64,000 nucleotides of DNA from Silicimonas algicola (GTDB lineage: Bacteria > Pseudomonadota > Alphaproteobacteria > Rhodobacterales > Rhodobacteraceae): positions 1-64,000 of the forward strand of contig NZ_QGGV01000006.1 of assembly GCF_003148765.1 (NCBI RefSeq), given 5' to 3'. The translations under genes and the position numbers were made by a program. The notes beneath the pieces are model-generated. The model was not told the origin of the DNA. It did no database searches and worked only from the letters and a program-made list of their open reading frames with translations. Of this stretch, positions 1 to 9,179 are shown piece by piece; positions within the stretch are counted from its first letter, which is position 1, and each line of letters begins with the position of its first letter.

Positions 1-112
1 ATGGCAATGAAGGGGCTGGAAATGCGCGCCGCGTAGCCCCAGAAATCAACCTGCGGATTCTCCGAATGGCCGGGGGAGAGTCGGGTCTCGGGTCAACGGG
101 GCCGAGGCCGAG

Positions 113-322
113 ATGACCTATTCGCGGGCGGGCGAGGCGATGATCATCATTGATCACACGGAAGTTCCCGACGCCATGCGCGGCCGCTCGGTCGGACAGG
201 CCCTCGTCCGCCGTGCCGTCGAGGATGCGCGCGCCGAAGGTCGCTCGATCATTCCCCTCTGTCCCTTCGCCAAGGCGCAGATCGCGCGCCATGCGGAATG
301 GCAGGACGTGCTGAAGCGCTGA
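113..322 (+). CDS. GNAT-like acetyltransferase (YidJ/COG2388 type), 5' end missing or altered
   Basis: The 69-residue product carries the core of the small GNAT domain of the COG2388 type: a stretch with IIIDHTEVP, then a G(R)SVGQALV acyl-CoA loop and a C-terminal IIPLCPFAK motif typical of these proteins. Family members are usually about 90-100 residues. The frame stays open upstream to about position 11 and reads residues resembling the missing N-terminus (ending NGAEAE before the ATG), but no good start codon is visible there. The gene may therefore start at an atypical codon or be a 5'-damaged copy. Substrate unknown. DoxX and a dioxygenase follow in the same direction after a gap. Confidence 0.6.
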   Translation: MTYSRAGEAMIIIDHTEVPDAMRGRSVGQALVRRAVEDARAEGRSIIPLCPFAKAQIARHAEWQDVLKR

Positions 323-767
323 AGCCGGAGACAACGTCATGAGCTGGAGCCCCTGACCCGGAGCGCACGGACGCGGCGAGCCTGCAGACCCGCCAGCGCC
401 TCTTCAGAACGCGGATCTCGGTGACGCTGCCTGAGACCGAGGAAGAAAGCTGCGCAGGACTCCTTCGTCATAGCGCATCCAGCGAACCCCGGACTCGATG
501 CGCTTCGCAAGGCGTTAGAAACATCGCAGCCGGCTGCTGCGGGTTCTGGTTCCAAAGCTCATCAGAGCTTTCGCCTCTGTCCCTTGGTGTCGCCCCTGCG
601 CTCCGGTGGGTGCTGCAGTGTATCTGCATCAAGGGAATTTAGGGCTGGCGCTCTTCTTCCATCATGGAAGCAATCATCTTCCGTGGGGCCGCATTATCAT
701 TTGATGTGAACAAGGTCATCTTCTCCTCACAAACAACGCGCCTTTGCGCCCTTCTAGGAAAACCGAA
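323..767. other. Intergenic, no gene recognised
   Basis: About 445 bases between the GNAT fragment and doxX. Short open frames exist on both strands but none shows a family motif or a convincing ribosome binding site. The 3' end carries the Shine-Dalgarno sequence AGGAAA of the doxX gene (around 756-761). It is probably a decayed spacer. Confidence 0.4.
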
Positions 768-1211
768 ATGACCTACGCCACCGTTTCCACCTCTTCCCGC
801 TCGTCCCTCGTCGACGGCATCACCAACGCGGATCTTGCTGCAACCGTTCTGCGGGTCTCCATGGGCGCAATGTTCCTCGCCCACGCCGGCCTCAAGCTCT
901 TCGTCTTCACCCCGGCCGGAGCCGCAGCCTATTTCGCCAGCCTCGGCCTGCCCGGGCCGCTCGCCTATCTCGTCATTGCGGCTGAACTCTTCGGCGGCCT
1001 CGCTCTGATCCTCGGCGTCTACAGCCGCTGGGTGTCGCTGGCGCTGGTGCCGATCCTGCTCGGCTCGATCTACGTGCCGCACGGCGCGGCCGGCTTCTTC
1101 TTTTCGAACGAAGGCGGCGGTTGGGAATTCCCGGCCTTCTGGACCGTCACCCTGGTCGTCCAGGCCCTGCTGGGCGACGGCGCCTTCGCGCTGAAGCGCG
1201 ACCGCGCCTGA
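768..1211 (+). CDS. DoxX family membrane protein
   Basis: 147 residues with four predicted membrane helices, starting at about residue 25. The DoxX signature is visible: an early R-V-S-M-G-(A)-MF-AHAGLK stretch and a central IAAELFGGLALILG helix. DoxX proteins are inner-membrane proteins linked to redox or thiol stress and often sit beside aromatic-compound dioxygenases, as here. The start at 768 is chosen because AGGAAA lies 6 bases upstream and the family N-terminus begins there; an in-frame start at 744 lacks this. The VOC dioxygenase follows after 62 bases and probably forms an operon with it. The biochemical role is not known from sequence alone. Confidence 0.85.
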   Translation: MTYATVSTSSRSSLVDGITNADLAATVLRVSMGAMFLAHAGLKLFVFTPAGAAAYFASLGLPGPLAYLVIAAELFGGLALILGVYSRWVSLALVPILLGSIYVPHGAAGFFFSNEGGGWEFPAFWTVTLVVQALLGDGAFALKRDRA

Positions 1212-1273
1212 CCTCCTTGCAGGCCGCGGGGAACTTCCCGCGGCCGCGCAACCTTTTCCTGAGGAGAGCCACC

Positions 1274-2137
1274 ATGACCACCGCGAACGAATTCTTCAAC
1301 ATGAGTGCCGCGCCGCTGCGCATCGAAACCGTTCGGCTCAAGGTGCGCGACCTCGATACGGTGTCCACCTTCTACCAGTCCGTCCTTGGCCTCAGCCCGA
1401 TCGAGACCGGCAAAGGTAGGGTGACGCTCGGCATCGGCACGGCGCCGCTGCTTCATCTCGTGGGCGATCCTGCCCTGTTACCGCTCGATACCCGTCAGGC
1501 CGGGCTGTTCCACACCGCCTTCCTACTGCCCTCCCGCTCGGATCTGGCCCGTTGGCTGACGCATGTCATGGCAGCGCGCGTGCCTTTGCAGGGAGCGTCG
1601 GACCACATCGTCAGCGAGGCCCTCTATCTGGCCGACCCCGAAGGCAACGGCATCGAGGTCTACGCCGACCGCCCGGTCGCACGCTGGCATGGTCCGAACG
1701 GCGAGATCCGGATGAGCACCGATCCGCTTGACGCGCAAGACCTGATGCAGAGCGCGGCAGGCACAGAATGGTCGCGCTTTCCGGAGGGCGGCAGCATCGG
1801 CCATGTTCACCTGCAGGTTGGCGACACCGAGGCAGCCGACCGCTTCTACCGCGACGTGCTGGGCTGCGAGATCGCTGCGCGCTACCCGGGCGCCAGCTTC
1901 TATGGCAGTGGCGGATACCATCATCAACTGGCGGGTAACGTCTGGAACAGCCGCCGCACCGGGACGCGCCCCGACGGCATGGCGGGCCTGGATGCCGTGG
2001 AGATCGTAGTTCGGGATGCAGCGGATGTCGCAAGCATTGCAGCGCGCGCCGAACGTGTCGGTATCGAGAGGCTCGAACACCCTGGCGGCATGACTCTGCA
2101 CGACCCGTGGGGCACTGCCATCTCCCTGATGACTTGA
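1274..2137 (+). CDS. VOC-family dioxygenase (catechol-2,3-dioxygenase-like, CatE/YfiE type)
   Basis: 287 residues with two vicinal-oxygen-chelate modules, about residues 15-130 and 170-285. Each has the beta-alpha-beta-beta-beta pattern with VRLKVRDLDTVSTFYQSVLGL in the first and GHVHLQVGDTEAADRFYRDVLG in the second. Candidate metal-binding residues are the His of GHVHLQV, a His in the GGYHHQLA stretch and a late acidic residue, as expected for type I extradiol dioxygenases. GAGGAGAG lies just upstream of the ATG at 1274. It follows doxX as a likely operon partner. Proteins of this group cleave catechols or reduce quinone stress; the real substrate cannot be read from sequence. Confidence 0.85.
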   Translation: MTTANEFFNMSAAPLRIETVRLKVRDLDTVSTFYQSVLGLSPIETGKGRVTLGIGTAPLLHLVGDPALLPLDTRQAGLFHTAFLLPSRSDLARWLTHVMAARVPLQGASDHIVSEALYLADPEGNGIEVYADRPVARWHGPNGEIRMSTDPLDAQDLMQSAAGTEWSRFPEGGSIGHVHLQVGDTEAADRFYRDVLGCEIAARYPGASFYGSGGYHHQLAGNVWNSRRTGTRPDGMAGLDAVEIVVRDAADVASIAARAERVGIERLEHPGGMTLHDPWGTAISLMT

Positions 2138-2282
2138 GGAGACGACCATGCTCATGAACTAAGAAGGGGCGGCCGACTAGGGGCACTCGAGGTTCAACGC
2201 CGCTTCTGCCGTTGCGCGGCGCAGCTTGCGGCCATCCGCTCGCCCATAGTCCCGGGATCGGGGACTGGGGGTTTGACGCTCC

Positions 2283-2407
2283 GTCTCAACTCAAGTTACT
2301 CTGACAAGACCCCGGCGACGCCTTGAAGGATCTGAAGGAGCTGCGTTTCCTCATCGGGCGAAGGTAGGGCGGGCACGATCCTGTCTCAAAGCGAATTATT
2401 CTGACAA
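2283..2407 (+). repeat. Imperfect 25-bp direct repeat, two copies exactly 100 bp apart
   Basis: Copies lie at 2283-2307 and 2383-2407. They agree at 20 of 25 positions, with identical outer parts (GTCTCAA at the left, TCTGACAA at the right). Both lie in the 369-base gap before gdhA. They could be binding sites of a regulator of gdhA or ends of a degenerate mobile element; no transposase is visible between them. The rest of the gap (2138-2282 and 2408-2506) holds no gene that I can support. Confidence 0.5.
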
Positions 2408-2455
2408 CGCCGTGTTGCAGTTGGCCTGCCTTGTTCCCTTTGCTGAAATTGTTAG

Positions 2456-3862
<1,407 letters not shown>

Positions 3863-4409
3863 ATGATGGCCCCGGCACGTCGCTATGACCGTGGCAAGTC
3901 ACCACTCTCCCACGGCCTTGCCCGACTGCGCCCCTTCGGGCCCGTCGCTGACCCGACCAGCTGCCGCGAAATGGCCGTAGGTGCGCAGGTGCCGGGCTGG
4001 CGCTTCTAGTTTCTGCGAAGCTCGTCCCGTGCGCAGAGGTCGATGTTGCCTCGGGCACGTTATGGATTGCGCCGTTGGGGCGAGTGCGGTGATCCTGTTC
4101 GCCCTGCGAAACAACCCGTTGGTGCTGCCATGGCCAGCAGTCGTCGCCACAGCCTCTCGACGATCACAGGGCTTGGCGTGTATCAAGCTACCCTCGATCC
4201 GGCACGGGGCGCGGTCAATCCTGATAGATCGAACATCAAGTCCCCTTGCTGATGTCGGTACCAGGTCGCACCAGAGCACCAAACTGGAACGTTTGCAGAT
4301 ACTCCTCTTCGTCGCCACTCGCTTGCGGGAGAGCTGCAACCGAACGCCCGGCACGGTCGGGGCCGTCACAAAAGGCGGCCCCAACATTTCGTATTCTGCT
4401 TCGCGTCGA
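3863..4409. other. Intergenic, no gene recognised
   Basis: About 550 bases between gdhA and the small membrane peptide gene. Open frames on both strands look random in composition and have no recognisable domain. A possible short reading frame starts right after gdhA but shows no family resemblance. Probably non-coding or a degraded insertion. Confidence 0.35.
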
Positions 4410-4532
4410 TCACGACTTCAGCCAGGCGAGATAAATAATCATGACGACCAGGACCACGACGATCTGGACGATCATTGCCACGATCAGGAACTTCGATCGT
4501 CGCGTGTCTTCCTCTACGTCAATCTTCTTCAT
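4410..4532 (-). CDS. 40-residue single-pass membrane peptide coupled to the globin (pseudo)gene
   Basis: A short acidic/basic head (MKKIDVEEDTRRSK) is followed by a continuous hydrophobic segment of about 23 residues and the tail LAWLKS. The topology is likely one membrane helix. Its ATG overlaps the stop of the upstream globin frame in an ATGA junction, and AAGGAAAGG lies about 7-15 bases upstream, so translation coupling is plausible. No known family was recognised. Its place in the NsrR/globin locus suggests a role in nitric oxide or redox stress, but that is inference. The upstream globin copy is damaged, so the peptide may now depend on its own ribosome binding site. Confidence 0.6.
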   Translation of the reverse strand: MKKIDVEEDTRRSKFLIVAMIVQIVVVLVVMIIYLAWLKS

Positions 4533-4915
4533 GTTCTACCTTTCCTTGATGATTCGCCCAGCTTCGCATTAGCGACGCCGCAAGATTTGTTTTGCACGCC
4601 AGCAATCCGGTCGTCGGCCGCGGCCATATGCAACGACCGTGCGATCCGACGCGCCCGCTCGATGACATGCTCTGCGCCTTCAGAAGAGCAGACTTCACGC
4701 GTCGTCTTTCCGAAAAGCTTGAACCAGCGGGAGAAGTGCTCCCAGCTCACCGGCAGGCCTGCATGTTCGGCACCGGGCGCGCCGGGATGGCTTCCGGTCA
4801 TCAAGGCGACAGAGGACCAGATAGCGAGCATCTTCTCGAGATGCGGCGCCCACCGTGATCCGGTCGGAGCGAATTTTTCGTCTGATACATGGCTGAGCCG
4901 AGCTTGGGTTCTTGC
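4529..4915 (-). pseudogene. Decayed group III truncated hemoglobin
   Basis: The C-terminal two thirds align by eye with the intact globin at 8710-9165: WAPHLEKMLAIWSSVALMTG, then LPVSWEHFSRWFKLF and AEHVIERARRIARSLH. The N-terminal part is broken. Upstream of the Trp, fragments equivalent to KIR(S)D and RIT are read in another frame, and the segment between them, about nine residues in the intact copy, is absent. No start codon with the normal N-terminus exists. This indicates a deletion plus a frameshift in a second globin gene. Group III truncated globins bind O2/NO through heme. It is divergent from the NsrR-type regulator at 4973. Confidence 0.8.
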
Positions 4916-4937
4916 CAATTCTACATAGCGCGAGTAA

Positions 4938-4955
4938 TAGGTATTGTAAATGCTA
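4938..4955. promoter_or_regulatory. Candidate NsrR operator (locus 1)
   Basis: The sequence TAGGTATTGTAAATGCTA is a near-palindrome lying between the divergent globin remnant and the Rrf2 regulator gene, 18 bases before the regulator start. Its core GGTATTGTAAATGC agrees at 11 of 14 positions with a site in the second NsrR/globin locus (8654-8667, read on the minus strand). The AT-rich form with ATT/AAT half-sites resembles known NsrR sites. Binding is inferred. Confidence 0.5.
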
Positions 4956-4972
4956 ATTAAGAGGGTGACAGA

Positions 4973-5392
4973 ATGCGCCTGACCAGCTTCACCGACTACG
5001 GTCTTCGCGCCCTCATGCGGATGGCAAGCGAACCCAACCGGGCCTTCTCGACGGCCGAGATCGCCGACGAGTTCGACGTCTCGCGTCATCACCTGAACAA
5101 GATCATGCAGCGGCTTGCGCGGCGCGGGATCGTTGCAACCCGTCGTGGTGCGGGCGGCGGCGCGATGCTTGCCCGTCCCGCCGCCGAAATTGGCCTCGGA
5201 GACCTTGTGCGGCTGCTCGAGCAGGATCAGGCGTTGGTTGAATGCTTCTCCGCCGATGGCGGTTGTTGCGTCACGCCGATCTGCCGCCTGAAGCACAAGC
5301 TGCATTACGCGGAGGCCGCGTTCCTGGCGGAACTCGACAGGGCCACCCTGGCCGATATCGCACTACCTCCGCCCGCTGCCGGCATGGCCTGA
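4973..5392 (+). CDS. nsrR: Rrf2-family transcriptional regulator, NsrR-like
   Basis: 139 residues. The N-terminal winged helix starts MRLTSFTDYGLRALMRMA and continues with AEIADEFDVSRHHLNKIMQRL and the wing TRRGAGGGAMLARP. The region around residues 90-107 carries CFSADGGCCVTPICRLK, the cysteine cluster that holds the Fe-S cluster sensing nitric oxide in NsrR. The length is typical. It is divergent from a decayed globin and followed after 13 bases by a DUF6522-like gene. The name NsrR rests on the cysteine spacing and the NO-related neighbours; IscR/RirA-type function is less likely. A paralogue lies at 8179-8601. Probably represses its own promoter through the 4938-4955 site. Confidence 0.8.
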   Translation: MRLTSFTDYGLRALMRMASEPNRAFSTAEIADEFDVSRHHLNKIMQRLARRGIVATRRGAGGGAMLARPAAEIGLGDLVRLLEQDQALVECFSADGGCCVTPICRLKHKLHYAEAAFLAELDRATLADIALPPPAAGMA

Positions 5393-5405
5393 GAGGATAT
5401 TCGAG

Positions 5406-5705
5406 ATGAGCACCGTTTCCTTCACGACTGACGGCTTCGTCGTCGGAGCAGAGGCCGTCGGCGCCGCCTTCGGCATTCCGCCGATTGAGATACCCGCCAA
5501 ACTTCGAGCTGGCGAGATCACGAGCCGCTGCGAGACCGGAGTCCGTGAGGACGCCGGCCGCTGGCGTTTGACCTTCTATTGCGATGGCCGCGCCCTTCGC
5601 CTTGTCGTCGATGAGAGTGGCAAGATCTTGTCACGCGCCACCTTTCCCACTCACGCGCCGGCAGCAGGTACGATCCCGCTGGCATCCCGGAGCGCCAAGA
5701 CCTGA
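5406..5705 (+). CDS. DUF6522-like small protein
   Basis: 99 residues. The order of motifs (V.A..VG.AFGIPP.EIPAKLRAGEITSRCETGV.EDAGR.RLTF.CDGRALRL.VDE.G.I..RATFP) matches what I recall of DUF6522 proteins, which often neighbour NO-response genes in Rhodobacterales. No membrane segment or catalytic motif stands out; one conserved Cys lies in SRCETGV. GAGAGGAT precedes the start, and the gene follows nsrR after 13 bases, so the two are probably co-transcribed. The function is unknown. The last ~12 residues may not belong to the domain. Confidence 0.6.
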   Translation: MSTVSFTTDGFVVGAEAVGAAFGIPPIEIPAKLRAGEITSRCETGVREDAGRWRLTFYCDGRALRLVVDESGKILSRATFPTHAPAAGTIPLASRSAKT

Positions 5706-5751
5706 TTACCAATCTTTCCCTGACAGGCTCCTGCGACGTCGCGGCGTCTTG

Positions 5752-5958
5752 CTACCAAAGCGGCAAATGGGGCGCCCGCCCGGCCGCAGCGATCAGCCAG
5801 ATCACGACGACAAGCGATACGATCGCGTCGACCGAGATATCGAAGCACCGTCCCCCCGTGGCGATCAGCAGGTCGCGCAGTACCCGGCGGTTGGGCAGGA
5901 AATGCGCTCCGACGAAAACGGCGAGGACGGCAATGAAATCGAACCACCCGGTAATGGC
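5752..5958 (-). pseudogene. NnrU-family N-terminal remnant
   Basis: The minus strand reads an open segment with GWFDFIAVLAVFVGAHFLPNR, then LRDLLIATGGR, a hydrophobic helix (ISVDAIVSLVVVIWLI) and AAAGRAPHLPLW followed at once by a stop. This matches the first helices and the RAPxxxLW motif of NnrU, a membrane protein tied to denitrification gene regulation and nitrite/NO respiration. Family members are about 190-230 residues; only about 65 remain, and there is no in-frame ATG. It is convergent with the nsrR-DUF6522 unit. The identification is by motif pattern only. Confidence 0.6.
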
Positions 5959-6409
5959 ATCCCGGTGCCTCTGTGCTTAAGCCCTAAGGCGGTGCGGATA
6001 TCCCAGGCGCTCCTGTTGCAGTAGGGGCGCGCTCGTCATGACTGTCATTGCTCCAACCTCCAGCTCCTCGTCTCGTGTCAAGGATTTGAAGCCCGAACGA
6101 ACGCTCAGGTCTCGGATGGATACAGGACCAGCCATCTATCGAGAGATGCCAGTCATAGAAATCCACGCCGCGGAGGGCGTGTTGTCGCCAGCGCTTGTGC
6201 GCCGCCCGTCCCTTTGGGGGTTTCTTCCAGCACGACGCCGGCAGGCGTAACTGCTCAGGTACCTGCGGAAAATCCCAACTATGACGCTGACCTTCGCAGG
6301 AAAAAGTTACCTTAGACTCCGAGACCTTCCACTTGGCTATTACTTGATCGGAGCCGGCATGGTCTGACAAACAATCGGCGAGCCAAGGTCGGTTCAAGGA
6401 TTCAAAGAA
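5959..6409. other. Intergenic, no gene recognised
   Basis: About 450 bases between the NnrU remnant and the MFS gene. Both strands have short open frames without family motifs. AAGGATTC before 6410 is the ribosome binding site of the MFS gene. The half-sites TTGGCT (about 6333) and AGCCAA (about 6380) form a widely spaced inverted repeat of uncertain meaning. Confidence 0.35.
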
Positions 6410-7648
6410 ATGCAGGACCGAAGACACTTCCTGTTCATGAACATCGGGCACTTCCTGGACCACATGTTTACCTTGATCTTCGCCACGGTCGCCGCCCTCG
6501 TCCTGGTCCGTGAATGGGACGTGCCCTACGCGGAGCTCATCCTCTACGCGACGCCCGGGCTGATCGCCTTCGGACTGTTCTCGCTTCCGGCCGGATGGAT
6601 AGCAGACAAGTGGAGCCGCGAGGGCATGATGGTGATCTTCTTCGTGGGTATTGGCTTGGCCTCGGTCGCCACCTCGATGGCCAAATCACCGTTTCAGATG
6701 TCCATCGGGCTGTTCGCGATCGGTATATTCGCCGCGATCTATCATCCCGTCGGCCTGTCCATGATCGCACGTGGCGGACGGTCAATGGGCCGCGACATCG
6801 CCGTGAACGGGGTCTGGGGCAACATGGGTGTCGGTTGCGCCGCGCTCGTGACAGGTTTGTTGATAGATTTGTCCGGCTGGCGCACAGCCTTTTGGGTGCC
6901 CGGCGCACTTTCGGTATTTGTCGGCCTAGCCTACCTGCACTTCTTCGGTGACAGGATCGGCACGAGAAATTCGGAATCGCAATCGCTCGCTCGACCGTCG
7001 GATACCTCAGGCGGGAAGGCAGTTTCGCCTGATCGGCGACGGACTCTCATCCGCGTGTCGGCCATCATTCTCTTCACGACCGCTGTTTCCAGCATCATCT
7101 TTCAGGGGACGACCTTCTCGCTTCCGAAGGTCTTCGATGAGCGCCTGCAGGGAATCGCCGTCTCAGCGGCACAGGTCGGCTGGATGGTTTTTGTCGTGTT
7201 TGCTGTAGCTTCCTTCGCGCAGATCGTCGTGGGCCGTCAGCTCGACCGACACGGACCCCGCCGGGTGTTTTCCGTCGTCGCGGTCATTCAGATCGTCTTC
7301 TTCGCTCTCATGCCCGGCCAGGAAAACTGGTCCGCCTTCCTTGTGGCTATGGCATTCATGCTTGGAGCTTTCGGGCAAATCCCGATCAACGACTACATGA
7401 TCGGGCGCATGGCCAAGTCCGAGCTACGCGCATCGATCTACGGCACGCGTTTCGTCGTGAGCTTCGGCGTATCGGCAGCCGTTGTTCCTCTGATCGCATG
7501 GGTGCACAGCAACTGGGGATTCGATGCCCTGTTCTACATCCTGTCCGGAGCGGCCGTTGCCATATTGATCGCGGTAGCTGTGCTTCCGAAAAATCTGCCC
7601 GAGCCCGAGCAGGCAAGTGGCGCGACACAAGGTGGGCGCGCGTTCTGA
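6410..7648 (+). CDS. MFS transporter
   Basis: 412 residues with about 12 hydrophobic helices. The start MQDRRHFLFMNIGHFLDHMF resembles the fosmidomycin-resistance-like/drug-efflux branch of the MFS. The loop 2-3 motif appears as GWIADKWSREGMM near residue 60, and the loop 8-9 counterpart as GRQLDRHGPRRVF near residue 275. AAGGA lies upstream of the ATG. It sits between NO-stress genes, but the substrate is unknown; nitrite/nitrate (NarK) seems unlikely because the nitrate signature motifs are not seen. It looks intact. Confidence 0.85.
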   Translation: MQDRRHFLFMNIGHFLDHMFTLIFATVAALVLVREWDVPYAELILYATPGLIAFGLFSLPAGWIADKWSREGMMVIFFVGIGLASVATSMAKSPFQMSIGLFAIGIFAAIYHPVGLSMIARGGRSMGRDIAVNGVWGNMGVGCAALVTGLLIDLSGWRTAFWVPGALSVFVGLAYLHFFGDRIGTRNSESQSLARPSDTSGGKAVSPDRRRTLIRVSAIILFTTAVSSIIFQGTTFSLPKVFDERLQGIAVSAAQVGWMVFVVFAVASFAQIVVGRQLDRHGPRRVFSVVAVIQIVFFALMPGQENWSAFLVAMAFMLGAFGQIPINDYMIGRMAKSELRASIYGTRFVVSFGVSAAVVPLIAWVHSNWGFDALFYILSGAAVAILIAVAVLPKNLPEPEQASGATQGGRAF

Positions 7649-7840
7649 ACACCGACTGATCCTATTTAGGATGCCCGTCTCGTTGATCACGCCGAAGGTC
7701 ATTCCTGCCGCCACCTACCGGAAGGGCCGTGGCGGCTACGCGCAAGTGTCTAACGCTTCGATCAACGCTGCTCTCTGCACAACACTGGCAGACATTCCGA
7801 CGTCACGGCCAACATCTTCCCGGGCTACATGCTGTTGCGG
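7649..7840. other. Short spacer, nothing recognised
   Basis: About 190 bases between the MFS gene and the convergent cupin gene. No domain or hairpin could be supported. Confidence 0.3.
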
Positions 7841-8170
7841 TCAGATGTCGAAGAGGATGGTCAGAAGCAGTGACGCGTCTTCGATACCTCGGATCGAGTG
7901 CGGTTCTCCGCCTTCAAGATAGAGCCAGTCACCCTCACTCAATTCCCGCACCAAATCCCCAAGGTCGAGCTGCACGACACCCTCCAAACATTGTAGCATG
8001 ATCCGCCCCTTCACCTGATGCGTCGGGATCTCGGTCCCCGCAGCGACGATCAGACGTACCGCCTCGAATGAAGGCGTACGGACTATGGCGCTGGTCTTGG
8101 CCTGCGCCAGTTTTTCACCGAAGGGTCGCAATTTTACGACCTCGCCCGGCGTAGCGTGTTGGAGGGCCAT
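7841..8170 (-). CDS. Cupin-domain protein
   Basis: 109 residues forming a single small cupin barrel. Visible features are AVRLIVAAGTEIPTHQVKGRIMLQCLEGVVQLDLG with a metal-binding His, then LSEGDWLYLEGGEPHSIRGIEDASLLLTI, the second cupin motif with G.P.H. The start at 8170 is preferred because AGGAG lies upstream and the N-terminus MALQHATPGEVV fits; a longer frame to 8215 overlaps the nsrR-like gene. It follows the second NsrR-type gene by 8 bases and is probably in its operon. The role is unknown; small cupins near Rrf2/globin genes may act in NO or redox stress. Confidence 0.8.
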   Translation of the reverse strand: MALQHATPGEVVKLRPFGEKLAQAKTSAIVRTPSFEAVRLIVAAGTEIPTHQVKGRIMLQCLEGVVQLDLGDLVRELSEGDWLYLEGGEPHSIRGIEDASLLLTILFDI

Positions 8171-8178
8171 GACTTCTC

Positions 8179-8601
8179 CTAATGCACTATTGCGAGGGTG
8201 GCAGTATATCGGCATTCTTCTAGGGTCGTCCGATCAAGTTCGGCGAGGAACGCTTCCCGCGCTGCCGTCAAGCGTTGCCGGAGAAGACAGGCCGGCGACA
8301 TTACACAGGCGCCACCATCAGTTCGGAAGCACTCAACAAGTGGCTGGCTCGTCTCGAACCGACGCACTACCTCGCCGATCGTGATCGTACTGGCAGACCG
8401 CGCTAGCCGGAATCCGCCCCCGGTGCCTCGGTGCGTCGAGATATAGCCGGAGCGAGCGAGCGCACTTACCACCTTCACCAGATGATTACGGGATATGCCA
8501 AGTTCTGCGGCGATCTCGCCGGTTGTGAAGCTTCTTTCCGATGCTCCAGCGAGGCGCATCAGTGTTCTGAGCGCGAAGTCCGTGAACGCAGTCAGGCGCA
8601 T
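8179..8601 (-). CDS. nsrR: Rrf2-family transcriptional regulator, NsrR-like (second copy)
   Basis: 140 residues with winged helix MRLTAFTDFALRTLMRLAG...IAAELGISRNHLVKVVSALARSGYISTHRGTGGGFRLAR and the Fe-S cysteine cluster CFRTDGGACVMSPACLL at about residues 90-106. Start 8601 gives the standard Rrf2 N-terminus MRLT; an upstream in-frame ATG at 8694 would add 31 unrelated residues. It is a clear paralogue of the regulator at 4973, and each is divergent from a group III truncated globin. A site similar to the locus 1 box lies between the divergent genes. It probably senses NO and represses the globin-hemerythrin genes and its own operon. Confidence 0.8.
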   Translation of the reverse strand: MRLTAFTDFALRTLMRLAGASERSFTTGEIAAELGISRNHLVKVVSALARSGYISTHRGTGGGFRLARSASTITIGEVVRRFETSQPLVECFRTDGGACVMSPACLLRQRLTAAREAFLAELDRTTLEECRYTATLAIVH

Positions 8602-8653
8602 CTGTTCGCTCTTGCTCTCGATGGGGTCCGAGACGTATAGACATTTACAACAT

Positions 8654-8667
8654 GCATCTTGAATACC
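8654..8667. promoter_or_regulatory. Candidate NsrR operator (locus 2)
   Basis: On the minus strand the site reads GGTATTCAAGATGC; on the plus strand the neighbourhood contains ATGCATCTT, close to the classic NsrR half-site AAGATGC. It lies between nsrR copy 2 and the intact globin gene and could control both. It agrees at 11 of 14 positions with the locus 1 site at 4940-4953. Confidence 0.5.
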
Positions 8668-8709
8668 TATTAACACGATTATGCCCCCTAGCAACAGAAT
8701 ATCGAGTCC

Positions 8710-9165
8710 ATGACCCGAGCTAATCGCCCGAACCCCATTCGTTCAGCGCGGCCCGCCGTCACCGCTGATCTTATGAAGCAGACAGGTCTTGACGAGGCAC
8801 GGCTGGCTGAGTTGGTTCACTGTTTCTACGCGAAGATCCGCGCCGATGCCGTGCTCGGACCGATCTTCGCCGAGCGCATTACCGACTGGGCGCCGCACCT
8901 CGAGCGGATGGTCGCTTTCTGGTCCTCGGTGGCACTGATGACCGGACAGTATCACGGTACTCCGGTCCCCAAGCATTCCAGCCTACCCGTCACAAAGGGT
9001 GATTTTGAACGCTGGCTGACGCTGTTCGCTCAGGCTGCAAGGGAAACCTGTCCCCCTGTGGGTGCGGATCACGTCATCGAACGTGCGGAGCGCATCGCGC
9101 GTGCGCTGCATATCGCCGTGGAGGAGGCGCAGTCCGCCCCCGGTGCCGTTCCGATTCTTCGTTGA
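8710..9165 (+). CDS. Group III truncated hemoglobin
   Basis: 151 residues with the group III truncated globin core from about residue 18 to 140: LAELVHCFYAKIRADAVLGPIFAERI, then WAPHLERMVAFWSSVALMTG and H-rich SSLPVTKGDFERWLTLF, ending with AERIARALH. The proximal His is probably the one in VPKHSSLP. The B-helix FY pair expected for O2/NO binding is present. Group III globins bind heme and often act in NO or peroxide handling. It is divergent from an NsrR-like repressor and followed after 14 bases by the hemerythrin gene; together they look like a NO-detoxification operon. A decayed paralogue is at 4529-4915. Confidence 0.9.
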   Translation: MTRANRPNPIRSARPAVTADLMKQTGLDEARLAELVHCFYAKIRADAVLGPIFAERITDWAPHLERMVAFWSSVALMTGQYHGTPVPKHSSLPVTKGDFERWLTLFAQAARETCPPVGADHVIERAERIARALHIAVEEAQSAPGAVPILR

Positions 9166-9179
9166 CGAAAGGATGTCCC

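Noticed and set aside
1523-2155. Minus-strand 210-codon frame opposite the VOC dioxygenase
   Set aside because: It mirrors a gene with two clear VOC domains; shadow frame.
3981-4928. A ~315-codon plus-strand frame after gdhA
   Set aside because: It crosses the small membrane peptide and globin remnant on the other strand and has no recognisable domain.
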